This document shows positions 13,901 to 25,900 of a stretch of DNA of 64,000 bases, piece after piece. The position numbers and the translations under genes are program-made. This DNA is from Trichobilharzia szidati (lineage: Eukaryota; Platyhelminthes; Trematoda; Strigeidida; Schistosomatidae). How positions within the stretch are numbered: the first letter of the stretch is position 1; each line of letters begins with the position of its first letter. The notes under the pieces are model-generated. The model did no database searches. It was not told the origin of the DNA and saw nothing but the letters and a program-made list of their open reading frames with translations. The DNA lies in the NCBI GenBank assembly GCA_944472155.2, contig OX235272.1, positions 106,460,020 through 106,524,019 on the forward strand, written 5' to 3'.

Positions 13901-16900
13901 TAACAGCGTTGTGTTGATACATGGGGGATGTGAAAGAAACCACAAAGAAACACACTATATGAAGGAAGGGCAGAAGTAGCAGGCACAACACAGAAGATAA
14001 TTACACAAATGGTGAATTTGAAGATAAGTTGTACGTAATTTGGCTATATAGGAGATACCAACTTCCAAATAAACATTCCTTTGCCAATTCTCTTGCCTCC
14101 TACCGTAACTTGACTACTACCCAACTGTCTAAACGTGCTTATTGAAGCATTCTAACATACTACATCAACTTCACTCATCCTATATTGATTTAATCACGGA
14201 GATAGTAGGTAATTATTGTGTGTCTTCATTAAAATACTTTCCTGAGATTAGTCTTAATTTTCAAGAGTTGGTTTCTAAGGATTAAATTTATTTTAACAAG
14301 TATGGCCATGGATTAATATCAGTTAGGGAACCATTGAAAACCATCACTGGAATTACTGGACAGCTCTTTTGTCAGCCTAGTTCAGGAGTTATCGGCAGTA
14401 CGCGCACCCACTGTAGGGGTTCGAACCTAGGACCTTCCGGTTACCAGGCAAGCTCATATACCACTCAGCCATGGGTCATTGAATCGGATCCCAGTGGGCG
14501 CGCGTACTGCCGATGATTCCCAAACTAGGCTGACGAAACAGCTGTCCAGTACTCCCTGCTGGTTTTCAGTTACTTTTAATTATTTCTTTTGTATCATTTC
14601 TTTGCAATTTATCACGTATAGTTCTAATACTTGTGTTAAAATTTTATTCATTGATTTATCAATCTCAAGTTACAAGAATTTCTTATCCGTCAATTGGGCA
14701 GTGTAATGACTATTGTTAGATTGCATACAAAAGAATTTGCTCATGAAGTTGTTGATTTATTAATAACACATTGGTGGATAGCTCCAAATGTTCAACGTGC
14801 ATGTATTGCATTACTTAGTCCAATGTCATCTGTTTTGGGTGCTGAATTTCGTACTTACCTAACACGTCTTATTCCAACAATATTAAGAACATTTCATCAT
14901 GAATCGAATGAGTTGAATTTAATTGAGGTAAGTGAAACAAAAACAAAAAATACTCTTTCTATGTCCTATATTCCATTCCAAATTTTTGCATTTCCAGTAG
15001 GCGAAATATAGAATTTCAAGCTTCTTCATTGCTAGAATTTTTTTTATTCCTGTACGTTCCGCCTGTGGAACATAGGCTTTAAACTAGAGGTTTTAAGTAT
15101 CGATAGCAGTGGTGCCAGTGTAACGATAGAAGACAAGGACCAGGCAACAGATCGTTTACTGAGAAAATCAACAGATATTTATAGATTTTTTTGCACATTA
15201 TTATTAGCGTTATTGTTAGCAGAGAAGCAACGTCTTCTGATTGGCTGTTTTCCTGCTGAAGGTTATTCTGTACTACTTGTGACTGCTTCTTAGAAAATTA
15301 AGCCACATGTCTGCGAATCACATTTGCACACGTTAAGTCTGCTGTGATTGGTTGGTGATTTTCTCAAGGTTAAGCTTTGTTATTGTTTTTCCTCATGACC
15401 TCGAATCGGGACGTGAACATTGACGTAAATTGTTGTCTACAATTTTGGCTTGCAGACAGCTCTCACCACACTAGTAGAATATATGGTACTATTAAAATAC
15501 ATAAGCCGGGTTACCCCATACGACGACCAATAGTAGATTTCAGGAATACCCCTACTTATGAATTATCAAAACACTTAGCTCTAATATTATGCCCCATTAG
15601 AAATCGTTCAAAATCTAGACTAACTAATTCATATGAGATGAAAAATAAACTAAATGGCATTCAACTAGAGAATAATGAAACAATGGTTAGTTTTGATATA
15701 ACTAGTCTTTAAACTAATATACCAATCAATCAGTATGGCCTTAGAAGCAGTTAAAAAAGAACTAACTAGCAGATCCTGAACTCACTCATAGGATGGAGCT
15801 GTCCATTGAGGAAATTATTTTAGGAATTCAGTTATGCTTCACATCTACTATCTTTAAATTCCAGGGCAAAATATATAGACAAACAGAAGGTGTAGCAATG
15901 GGATGGATCACCAATATCCCCTATCGTAGCAGATATCTTTATGGACAGCTGGGAAAATATTGCTCTTAATACATTTAATCCTACTCCAAAAATATGGTGG
16001 AGATATGTGGATGACACTTCCACTCACAGTGTTGAAAACAGAACATATATCTCTAGCTTCTTCGCACTTATAAATTCATTAGTAGAGGGAATAAAATTCA
16101 CATTTGAATCGGGAAATAAACAAGGAGAATCAGCTATGATGTTAGATTGTAAAACAAAACGAAAAGAAGAAGGTAAACTGCACACTAGCGGCGTTTATAA
16201 AAAGTCAACGCATTCAGCTAATAGATATTTAGACTTTAATTCATCTCATCCATTATCTCTCTGTGAAAGCAGGCTTAGTTAAGTGTCTGTCTAACAAATC
16301 GAGCAATAGCACTAATTAGCATAACAAAAACCCTAGACGATCAAATGAAACGGATAGAAGAGGCGTTGGTGTTAAATAACTAACTATCCTATAAAAATCA
16401 TTAGGAATATAAAAAAAGGTGAAAAGCAAAATAAAAGTAATGGTGAAACTAATAATGATAACATAAATAAGAGAGAATATAAGGCATCTACAGTAGTTTT
16501 ACCATATAAGTAGGGGAAATTTGAGACCCTCTACATAGGATTCTTAATAAAACAGGAATTAGGCTTGTGGCATTCAAACCTACAAACGCACTCAGAGACA
16601 AGCTCTGTAGGCTAAAGGACCAGTTGGACCCAATTAAACACAACAATATAATTTACAAAACACTTTGCAATGACTGTGAGTTAAGTCAACTACATAGGTC
16701 AAACAAGTAGATTGAGAGTAGTCAGATTATCAGACCATAAGAATTTAGCTAAGGTTAGAATGATTGATGATTGCGCGAAGATAAGAAATTTAGAGGAAAA
16801 CTCAGCAATTGCACTGCATGCATGCATTAACACCCAACCACACAATAGGGTGGGTGGAAGAGGGTTAAAATTCTAAGAATTAATATAGGTAGGTGGAGAA

Positions 16901-19900
16901 CCAGAGAAGTTGATTACTGAATCCTTGTCCATCGAGTCTACACCCAACACGTGAAATAGAATGACTCATCTCTCATACGGGAAATATGGAAGATACTACT
17001 ACCAATCATCAAGTCAAGCAATGAAAAATAACAGAATTATATAAACGAAGTTAGAAAGTTGTGTGAGTACCATGATATAAGTGTGAGCAGCAATAAATTG
17101 TGCTCGAAACGTCATCATTAAATATTACTGTATAACACTGTGAGACTTTATCAAAATAAATCTTACCCACAATTGAATTACACCGTGCACAAGTTCTATT
17201 CTTATATCAATTATGGCAGTGGTGCTTGTTTATTTTTACGGGTTGGTGTCGCTGCTGACCTCATGCCTAGCCCGACCTCCCCTCTTTACCAGTCTTATTA
17301 TTACTGGCTGCTTTCTTATCGACTTTATACATTACTCTACCAATACTAATTAGTTCTTTTATTTCTCTCTATCCCCTTCTGAACTATCATTAGCTATTAG
17401 AAATCCTTCCAGAGTTTGGATATACCCTTGAAGATTATGCGCATATTCTTGTCCCGTCAATTGCAAATCTCGTCGATATTACTAATGAAGCAAGTCTATC
17501 TGTATTGTTGAATAGTGTTTCAGAGAATTCTGCATCAAATAATAATACTTCAGCATCGTCAACGTCGACAACAGGAGCAGCAACAACAACATCGGCGACA
17601 ACTGGTGTTTCATCAACTGGGCACATTGATTCAAATGTCATTAATTTATCAAATATTTTTAGTAGTGTTTCAGATGCCACTGCTAATTCTCTTAATGTCT
17701 CTACAAATGATTCAACTCTAGGCGGAGTACAATCTACATCACCGAATACTCTTAATGGTGGTTTGTCAGCATCAAGTGGTTTGAATCAAAATATAATTGT
17801 TGGTAAGGTGGGCAGTGTACATCTACGTAAAGCCTGTCTAGAGTGTTTAGCACGATTTACAGATTGTGTTGAACTGGGTGATTTTGCTGGACAAATAATT
17901 CATCCAGTATGTCGTTTACTGTTAACATTAGAATCATGTCATCAAAGTTTTCAACAACTTCTGCATCAACATCATCACCATCATTCCTCGTCATCTTCAT
18001 CGGTGAAGTCGACAGCATCGTTAGGCAGTCAAGCTTGTCTGAATGCTATCAATCAGTTACGTGTACCAGCTATGGATGTGTTAACTGGTCTATTATATCG
18101 TATGGGACAGAAATTCAAGTATTTTTTACCATTAGTACAAAAAATGCTTAATCGATTGCATTTACATACGCCAAGATTTAATACTGTACTTGGTCAGGTC
18201 AGTGGCGTTCTTCTTTTTTCAAGTATTTGGTTTTGTAGGGATTTTCGTTGTTGTTGTTTGATTGGTTAGTTGGAGGATTTCACCATGAGCTGACATCATC
18301 GGTTAGCGAACCATTGGAAAACCATAATGGATATCAACTTGATATGATTATGAGCAATAGTTTGTGCTCGAAACGTCATCAGTTAATATAACTGTACTAC
18401 ACTGTGTGATTTATCAAAATAAAATCTTATCCATTATGGAATTATACTCTACCACAGTGCCCAAGTTTTATACTTATAACATTGGAAAACCAGTTGGGAG
18501 TACCGCCACACAGCTGTTTTTGGGGATCATCAGCAATACGCACCAACCAACGGAGGCGGTTGAACCCAGGACCTTCCGGTTACAAGGCAAGCTCGTAGAC
18601 CATTCAGCCACTGGGACCCAATGCATACGTTTCACCTTTGTATCTTTTTGTATAAGCAATAAAAACATAGTGCTTAAGAGGCTGAAATCATCTCTAAGCT
18701 AACGAAATCGGCAGCTTATTCGAATTAACTGGTAGTACTCATTTAATTCATCTTTTCTGCTAAGATGTTGAACGTCTCTTCTCTTCCAAAAGATCTTTAA
18801 CATTACTCTGAAATCAGTGTGGTGATCCTTAGCACTTAAAACAAACAAACTTCCGCTAACTTACATCATCTCTGGCGTAGGCGTGACATCCGACTATCAA
18901 CCAAGGAATGTGTGTACTGCTCAGCAGTTCGCTCCGTCCTTCTCTATGGCCCTGAAACATGGCCAATACGAATTGAAGACATGAAAAGGTTGACTGTTTT
19001 TGATCATAGATGTCTACGATCTCTTTCTCACGTTAGGTGGTATAATAAGGTAAGTAATGTTGACGTTAGGCGTAGAGTGTTGGGCAAAGAGGGAAAATCA
19101 ATCGACGAGGCTATAAAGTTACATAGATTGAGATGGTTAGGTCACGTGCTGCGCATGCCTAACCATCGCCTCCCCCGACGGACGGGCATTACTAGCTGAT
19201 ATAGGTGCAGGTTGGAAAAGAGTAAGTGGTGGCCAAACAAAAACATGGCCTCATCAATCCATGAAATCCCTGACAGTTAAACTGAGTCAGGTAGGGAGAT
19301 GCAGACTTCCGGGTTGGGGCCCGCCCCCGGTACTCTAAGAATCAATGGCTGGAGACAATAGGTGACATGGCTCAAAATCGTTGTCAATGGCTTACGCAGA
19401 TGTATTCAGTCTCTGTAATAATTCGGTCTCATATTCCTTTCTACCATTACTCATTCTGTTTCACTCTTATACTTGTCAAAACTCTATTGATTCTCTTCAC
19501 TCACTTTTCTTCTCTACCTTTGTGTGCTATTTGGAATGTGTCAAGTCGAACTGCTGCACTTCGGTGCCAAGTTCTATGTTGAATCCAGACAGAACAGACA
19601 GACTTAAAACAAAACAAAAAAACTTCTGAATTTTGTGTAACACTGAGGTCAAGTCAGCGTTTCCATAATTGGTTCAACGATTTGGTGCACGTGTCACCAT
19701 AAGCATTCCTAACAAGTCAGTTGGAATGAATAAGCAACGAGTAACTCCGACAGAGTACCATCCAATAATCCTTTGTTCAATAAATTTACCAAATGAAATT
19801 CATATGGATTCAATGTACTATGAGGAAACCTTTGATTTGCCCCACAAACGTTAGAAAAACCTTCGAGGGGAACTTCAATAAGGGGCGTGGAGGTTTGGCG

Positions 19901-22900
19901 TCTTATGGGGGTGGTGGCATGGAGGAGATCATGCGTATAGAAAATAAATGTTTACGGGCATTCGTAGAGTCAGTTGATGAAAGTGATATGTCAAGGTAAC
20001 TGTTGCAATTGAGATGTTATCACTGAGTATCCTATGCTCCACCTGGAAAGCGAAAAAACGACAAAAATAGTAATAATTTGTCACCATAGTTACGTCCATT
20101 GCTAATCTATCTCCGGATTGTAGTTAATGTGCCCAATTATCACATTATTGCATATTTACACTGGGTCACACCATAATAACATATTGGCGACGGAACCATA
20201 ACAGGCACTCTCAATCAATGGGTGTCTCAAATATCGACTCTACGCTCGACCTACTTCACAATACAAGTGTAACTAGATGTCAGTATCATCATCAGCCAAT
20301 GGTTCACACAATTAGTGTGACTGAAATCTAGTTTGTATTATTATTGTAATTTAATTCCTATAGGTTTCGAGTACAACACAGGGGGCTTCAAAAACACATC
20401 TCCACTTTCTTCTATTTTCTGGTGTCTGTCTTCTTCAGCTGGGGCCACAAAAGACTACTACTCATGAAATTGAAAAGTCTTGGAATCAAATACACCTTAC
20501 TAAACTCGATCTGAGAATTCCACATAGGTAGGAGAGAGAAAGACAGTGAGGACCAACTCAAAACTCTCCACCTGGACAACAGTGCATATAGTGGAGTGCA
20601 ACAAGACAAAGTACTCAGGCCTCTCTCCCAATTATCTTGTATATCAATAAGTTAACTGTGGTCACTGATTGATTCCTCTATGGTCCTATTGTTATTATCG
20701 TTATTATTATTCCCTTGGATTCCGAGTGGAACACAGGGGCTTCAACAACACATCTCCACTTTCTTCCATTCTCTCTGCTATACTCTTCAGCTGCCTGACC
20801 AACAGACTGCCCATACATAGTGTGTCATCCCCTCCTCCCCTTACAAACGATCTCCTCCATGTCACCCTCACACTGACGACGACCCACTCGTCGTTTCCCA
20901 TTCGGATTTCACTCGACCAATATCCTACATTGTGCGCGATATACTTCGAAGGCCTCCTCCTCATTGGCGTGTGCCTGATCTGATCCATCTCCATTTCTCC
21001 TACACATTTGCTGAACAATATGGTTCTTGGTTGTTTCACTGAAGAGTTTCTTCTTGCTGGTGGTCGGCCTACCACCTGCCATTCGATCTTTAATGTAGAG
21101 CCAGCGAAATGGGCAGCTCGCTGTTGATAAAAGTCTTCAGCAGGCTGTGTTGGAAATGCCTTTCGTGATGCGCTCGCGAAAAGCTTTCTGACCCATACAG
21201 AAGAAATGACTGACTTGAAATTGGTGTTGAACAGAATCCGAATCTTGTTCTTTATTCTGGCTGGCTGGCTGGCTGAGTGAGTGAGAGAGAGCAGAAGATC
21301 GCCAACACAACTTGATACATCAGGAGTAGAGTATTCTACAACACTCAACTCCTCTATCATCAAGGTAGTAGTAGTGAACACCGCCAAGTCACATTTTTTT
21401 TGTTTTCTTGATTTCTTCAAGCAGATCACACACACACACATTGTAAATCTAATCTTGTATGTAAGAATGACAGTCAATCACACATAACATTTCAAGCGCG
21501 CGATACAAACGAGTAAACAGATCCTATTGGATTATAATGTGAAAAACTGCTCTCTATCCGATTAATTCAGATGACAATAAACAAACAATAAAGACCAATA
21601 AGGAAAAATTTATAATATTTTTGGGCTTTTCAAGGAGGTGTAGGGAAGTAGATTTTGCTTCTATCCCCCATGCCCATGTAGTACACTTACCACCCATGCA
21701 ATAAAATCAGTCAGTAACATGTTGTAGGCATTGTTTGACTTCTCTTTCGTTACTTCCCTTTCTCATATATTTTCAAATAAAACCGGAACCAGCATATTGT
21801 TGTCCCCTAGGTCATAGGTCAAGAAACCAATGCAATGAAGCATTAACATCCATGGGGCATTTAAGTGTGGATTGCACGCCAAAAATGGCACAGTGTTTTC
21901 TGTCAGTTAAAATAGAACACAGGAGGGTTTCGTTTAATTCCCTCCAAAAACTCGGTTAACTACAAAAAATCAATTGATAACACTTCCGATCCTTATTTCC
22001 AATGGCAGTAACATCTTCGTTAGTAAGTTCACGTGAACAAAACATTCGACTTTGAGCAAGATTTCTGTATAATACTCTTTCTAAATATTCTTGTGTACTC
22101 TTCTTTATGTCAGGCAGGTGGTGTATGATCCCCTATTATTTGTAAAGAAGGTAAAAGACAAGTCGAAATATCAGTTAGTTTTCACAAAATGTGTTGCTAA
22201 AAATGCTACCCCCGCTGACTTTGTGGCCACCAGATGGTCCAATATCGCACTGTCAATGGTTTTCACTACACCTCTACTTGGCCATACTGGGAGATATTCT
22301 CGAGCGAGCACGAAAAAATCAAGTTCCTAGAGCAACGGCCAATTTAAATTGCTCCACCAATGGAGAACAGTTGAATTGGTAGATACAATTTGAAGTGGCT
22401 AGCTAGTCTAGGCACTTCATCTTTCAGTCGAAGTAGCACCATCGGTCGTGTAGAGAATAAGATGTGTAGTTCGCCAGCATTAAAAGTTCTTTAAACTGAT
22501 TTTCTTAATTTCTTCGTAATTATCTCGCTTGGTGTATCGCCCATGACAAAGAAAACGGAGAAGGACTGCGCACTGTCTGTAATCAAGATTCCCTTACACA
22601 TACAACTACGATTAATGGACGTTATACTAAGTGAGATTATTGCGAGAAAATTAAGAAAATCAGTTTAAAGAACTTTTAATGCTGGCGAACTACACATCTT
22701 ATTCTCTACACGACCGATGGTGCTACTTCGACTGAAAGATGAAGTGCCTAGACTAGCTAGCCACTTCAAATTGTATCTACCAATTCAACTGTTCTCCATT
22801 GGTGGAGCAATTTAAATTGGCCGTTGCTCTAGGAACTTGATTTTTTCGTGCTCGCTCGAGAATATCTCCCAGTATGGCCAAGTAGAGGTGTAGTGAAAAC

Positions 22901-25900
22901 CATTGACAGTGCGATATTGGACCATCTGGTGGCCACAAAGTCAGCGGGGTAGCATTTTAAGCAACACATTTTGTGAAAACTAACTGATATTTCGACTTGT
23001 CTTTTACCTCTGCTTACAAATAATAGGGGATCATACACCACCTGCCTGACATAAAGAAGAGTACACAAGAATATTTAGAAAGAGTATTATACAGAAATCT
23101 TGCTCAAAGTCGAATGTTTTGTTCACGTGAACTGTTTACTAACGAAGATGTTACTGCCATTGGAAATAAGGATCGGAAGTGTTATCAATTGATTTTTTGT
23201 AGTTAACCGAGTTTTTGGAGGGAATTAAACGAAACCCTCCTGTGTTCTATTTTAACTGACAGAAAACACTGTGCCATTTTTGGCGTGCAATCCACACTTA
23301 AATGCCCCATGGATGTTAATGCTTCATTGCATTGGTTTCTTGACCTATGACCTAGGGGACAACAATATGCTGGTTCCGGTTTTATTTGAAAATATATGAG
23401 AAAGGGAAGTAACGAAAGAGAAGTCAAACAATGCCTACAACATGTTACTGACTGATTTTATTGCATGGGTGGTAAGTGTACTACATGGGCATGGGGGATA
23501 GAAGCAAAATCTACTTCCCTACACCTCCTTGAAAAGCCCAAAAATATTATAAATTTTTCCTTATTGGTCTTTATTGTTTGTTTATTGTCATCTGAATTAA
23601 TCGGATAGAGAGCAGTTTTTCACATTATAATCCAATAGGATCTGTTTACTCGTTTGTATCGCGCGCTTGAAATGTTATGTGTGATTGACTGTCATTCTTA
23701 CATACTAGATTAGATTTACAATGTGTGTGTGTGTGTGTGATCTGCTTGAAGAAATCAAGAAAACAAAAACAATATGACTGACTTAGCGGTGTTCACTACT
23801 ACTACTTGATGATAGAGGAGTTGAGTGTTGTAGAATACTCTACTCCTGATGTATCAAGTTGTGTTGGCGATCTTCTGCTCTCTCTCACTCACTCAGCCAG
23901 CCAGCCAGCCAGAATAAAGAACAAGATTCGGATTCTGTTCAACACCAATTTCAAGTCAGTCATTTCTTCTGTATGGGTCAGAAAGCTTTTCGCGAGCGCA
24001 TCACGAAAGGCATTTCCAACACAGCCTGCTGAAGGCTTTTATCAACAGCCAGCTGCCCATTTCGCTGGCTCTACATTAAAGGTCGAATGGCAGGTGGTAG
24101 GCTGACCACCGGCTGGGCAGAAAGAAAGAATTAGCAAGAAGAAACTCTTCAGTGAAACAACCAAGAACCATATTGTTCAACAAATGTGTAGGAGAAATGG
24201 AGATGGATCAGATCAGGCACACGCCAATGAGGAGGAGGCCTTCGAATTATATCACGCCCAATGTAGGATATTGGTCGAGTGGAATCCAAATGGGAAACGA
24301 CGAGTGGGTTGTCGTCAGTGCGAGGGTGACATGGAGGAGATTGTTTGTTAGAGGGAGGACATGACAGACTTTGGGCAGTCTGTTGGTCAGCCAGCTGAAG
24401 AGTATAGCAGAGAGAATGGAAGAAAGTGGAGATGTGTTGTTGAAGCCCCTGTGTTCCACTCGGAATCCAAGGGAATAATAATAACGATAATAACAATAGG
24501 ACCATAGAGGAATCAATCAGTGACCACAGTTAACTTATTGATATACAAGATAATTGGGAGAGAGGCCTGAGTACTTTGTCTTGTTGCACTCCACTATATG
24601 CACTGTTGTCCAGGTGGAGAGTTTTGAGTTGGTCCTCACTGTCTTTCTCTCTCCTACCTATGTGGAATTCTCAGATCCAGTTTAGTAAGGTGTATTTGAT
24701 TCCAAGACTTTTCAATTTCATGAGTAGTAGTCTTTTGTGGCCCCAGCTGAAGAAGACAGACACCAGAAAATAGAACAAAGTGGAGATGTGTTTTTGAAGC
24801 CCCCTGTGTTGTACTCGAAACGTAAAGGAACTAAATTACAATAATAATACAAACTAGATATCAGTCACACTAATTGTGTGAACCATGTGCTGATGATGAT
24901 ACTGACATCTAGTTACACTTGTATTGTGAAGTAGGTGGAGCGTAGAGTCGATATCTGAGACACCCATTGATTGAGAGTGCCTGTTATGGTTCCGTCGCCA
25001 ATATGTTATTAATGGTGTGACTGAGTGTAAATATGCACTAATGAGATATAATGGACGGTAGCCTACAGATGGGTATTGCTGAGTAGTTAATTTGTCCTGA
25101 CGCGGATGAGGAAATTCAGAAGACCACCACGTTCACGAATGGATATATGTATTTTCCAAGAAAGAAAAATTAACTGTCGCACAAGAGTGTGAGCGGTAAA
25201 ACTTATGGAAGTGTGAATTAACTGTACAATACAAGGGTGTATAGAAAATAACTAACTCCCATGAACCAATAAGACAAGTGGTGTTAATATCAGGAAAAAG
25301 TTTGAGCATTGTGGACCAAATTAAATAAAGTATAATTATATTTCAATAGTTTACACACAATGATAAGTTTTGTTATTGGTAATATTTCGAGCGAAATCAC
25401 AGCCCCTGTTCACACCACTGTTAGAATTGTTTTGTTCACACATTTATGATTTGTACTCATATGTATATAGTTCATAATTTTTTTGCTCATTCATGCTTTT
25501 TGCATTCAGAATTATATTCCAAGTTGTTGATAGTTGTACTGAGTCACCCTTGTTACATGTATCCGGTGTGACTTTAATGAATATCGATTCTGTTATAAGT
25601 CTTTCTTTCCATTTGTTCATGTTAGTTTTTAGAATACACACATTGTTCCAATCGATATTGCGGGTTTTGTCCCATGCATGTGCAGCTATCGATGAATTTT
25701 TTTCAAGATTCTTGTATGCTTGTGTTCCTGTTGGTTGACCTTTGGGTAGGTGTTTATGTTCATTCACTCTTATTTTGAGTGATCTGGACGTTTGCCCCAC
25801 ATATTTAGTCGGACAGTCAGCACAAGATATTTTGTAAATGAAGTTGTTTTTATCCATTATTTTTATGGGATCTTTCAGTTGATTTATTTTATTTTTGATT

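Larger units (their letters stand above)
20143..25043. repeat. 4.9-kb near-perfect palindrome (inverted duplication) in mTOR intron 7
   Basis: Left arm 20143-22510 and right arm 22649-25043 are reverse complements, with a 138-bp spacer. Coordinate sums of matched points drift only from 45159 (inner) through 45162 to 45187 (outer), so indels total under 30 bp in 2.4 kb. By eye identity is in the high 90s percent. For instance, the 74-codon frames at 21735-21959 (+) and 23203-23427 (-) translate identically. Differences seen include small indels near 22145/23008 and 22015/23134. The arms carry mirrored RTE-1 and PLE-A fragments plus about 600 bp of unrecognised sequence (21480-22080 and its mirror). 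Just inside 22510/22649 both sides continue into diverging PLE-A sequence. It is spliced out with intron 7. Confidence 0.93.

Noticed and set aside
17435..17680. Minus-strand frame rich in Val/Asp
   Set aside because: Shadow of the Ser/Thr/Ala insertion in mTOR exon 7.
21735..21959. 74-codon frame repeated at 23203-23427 as a possible novel protein pair
   Set aside because: Identity comes from the palindrome itself; there is no start context, conservation pattern or known domain.
20143..25043. CRISPR array or other prokaryotic system
   Set aside because: The repeats are mirrored eukaryotic transposon fragments, not regular direct repeats with spacers; introns and SINEs mark animal DNA.
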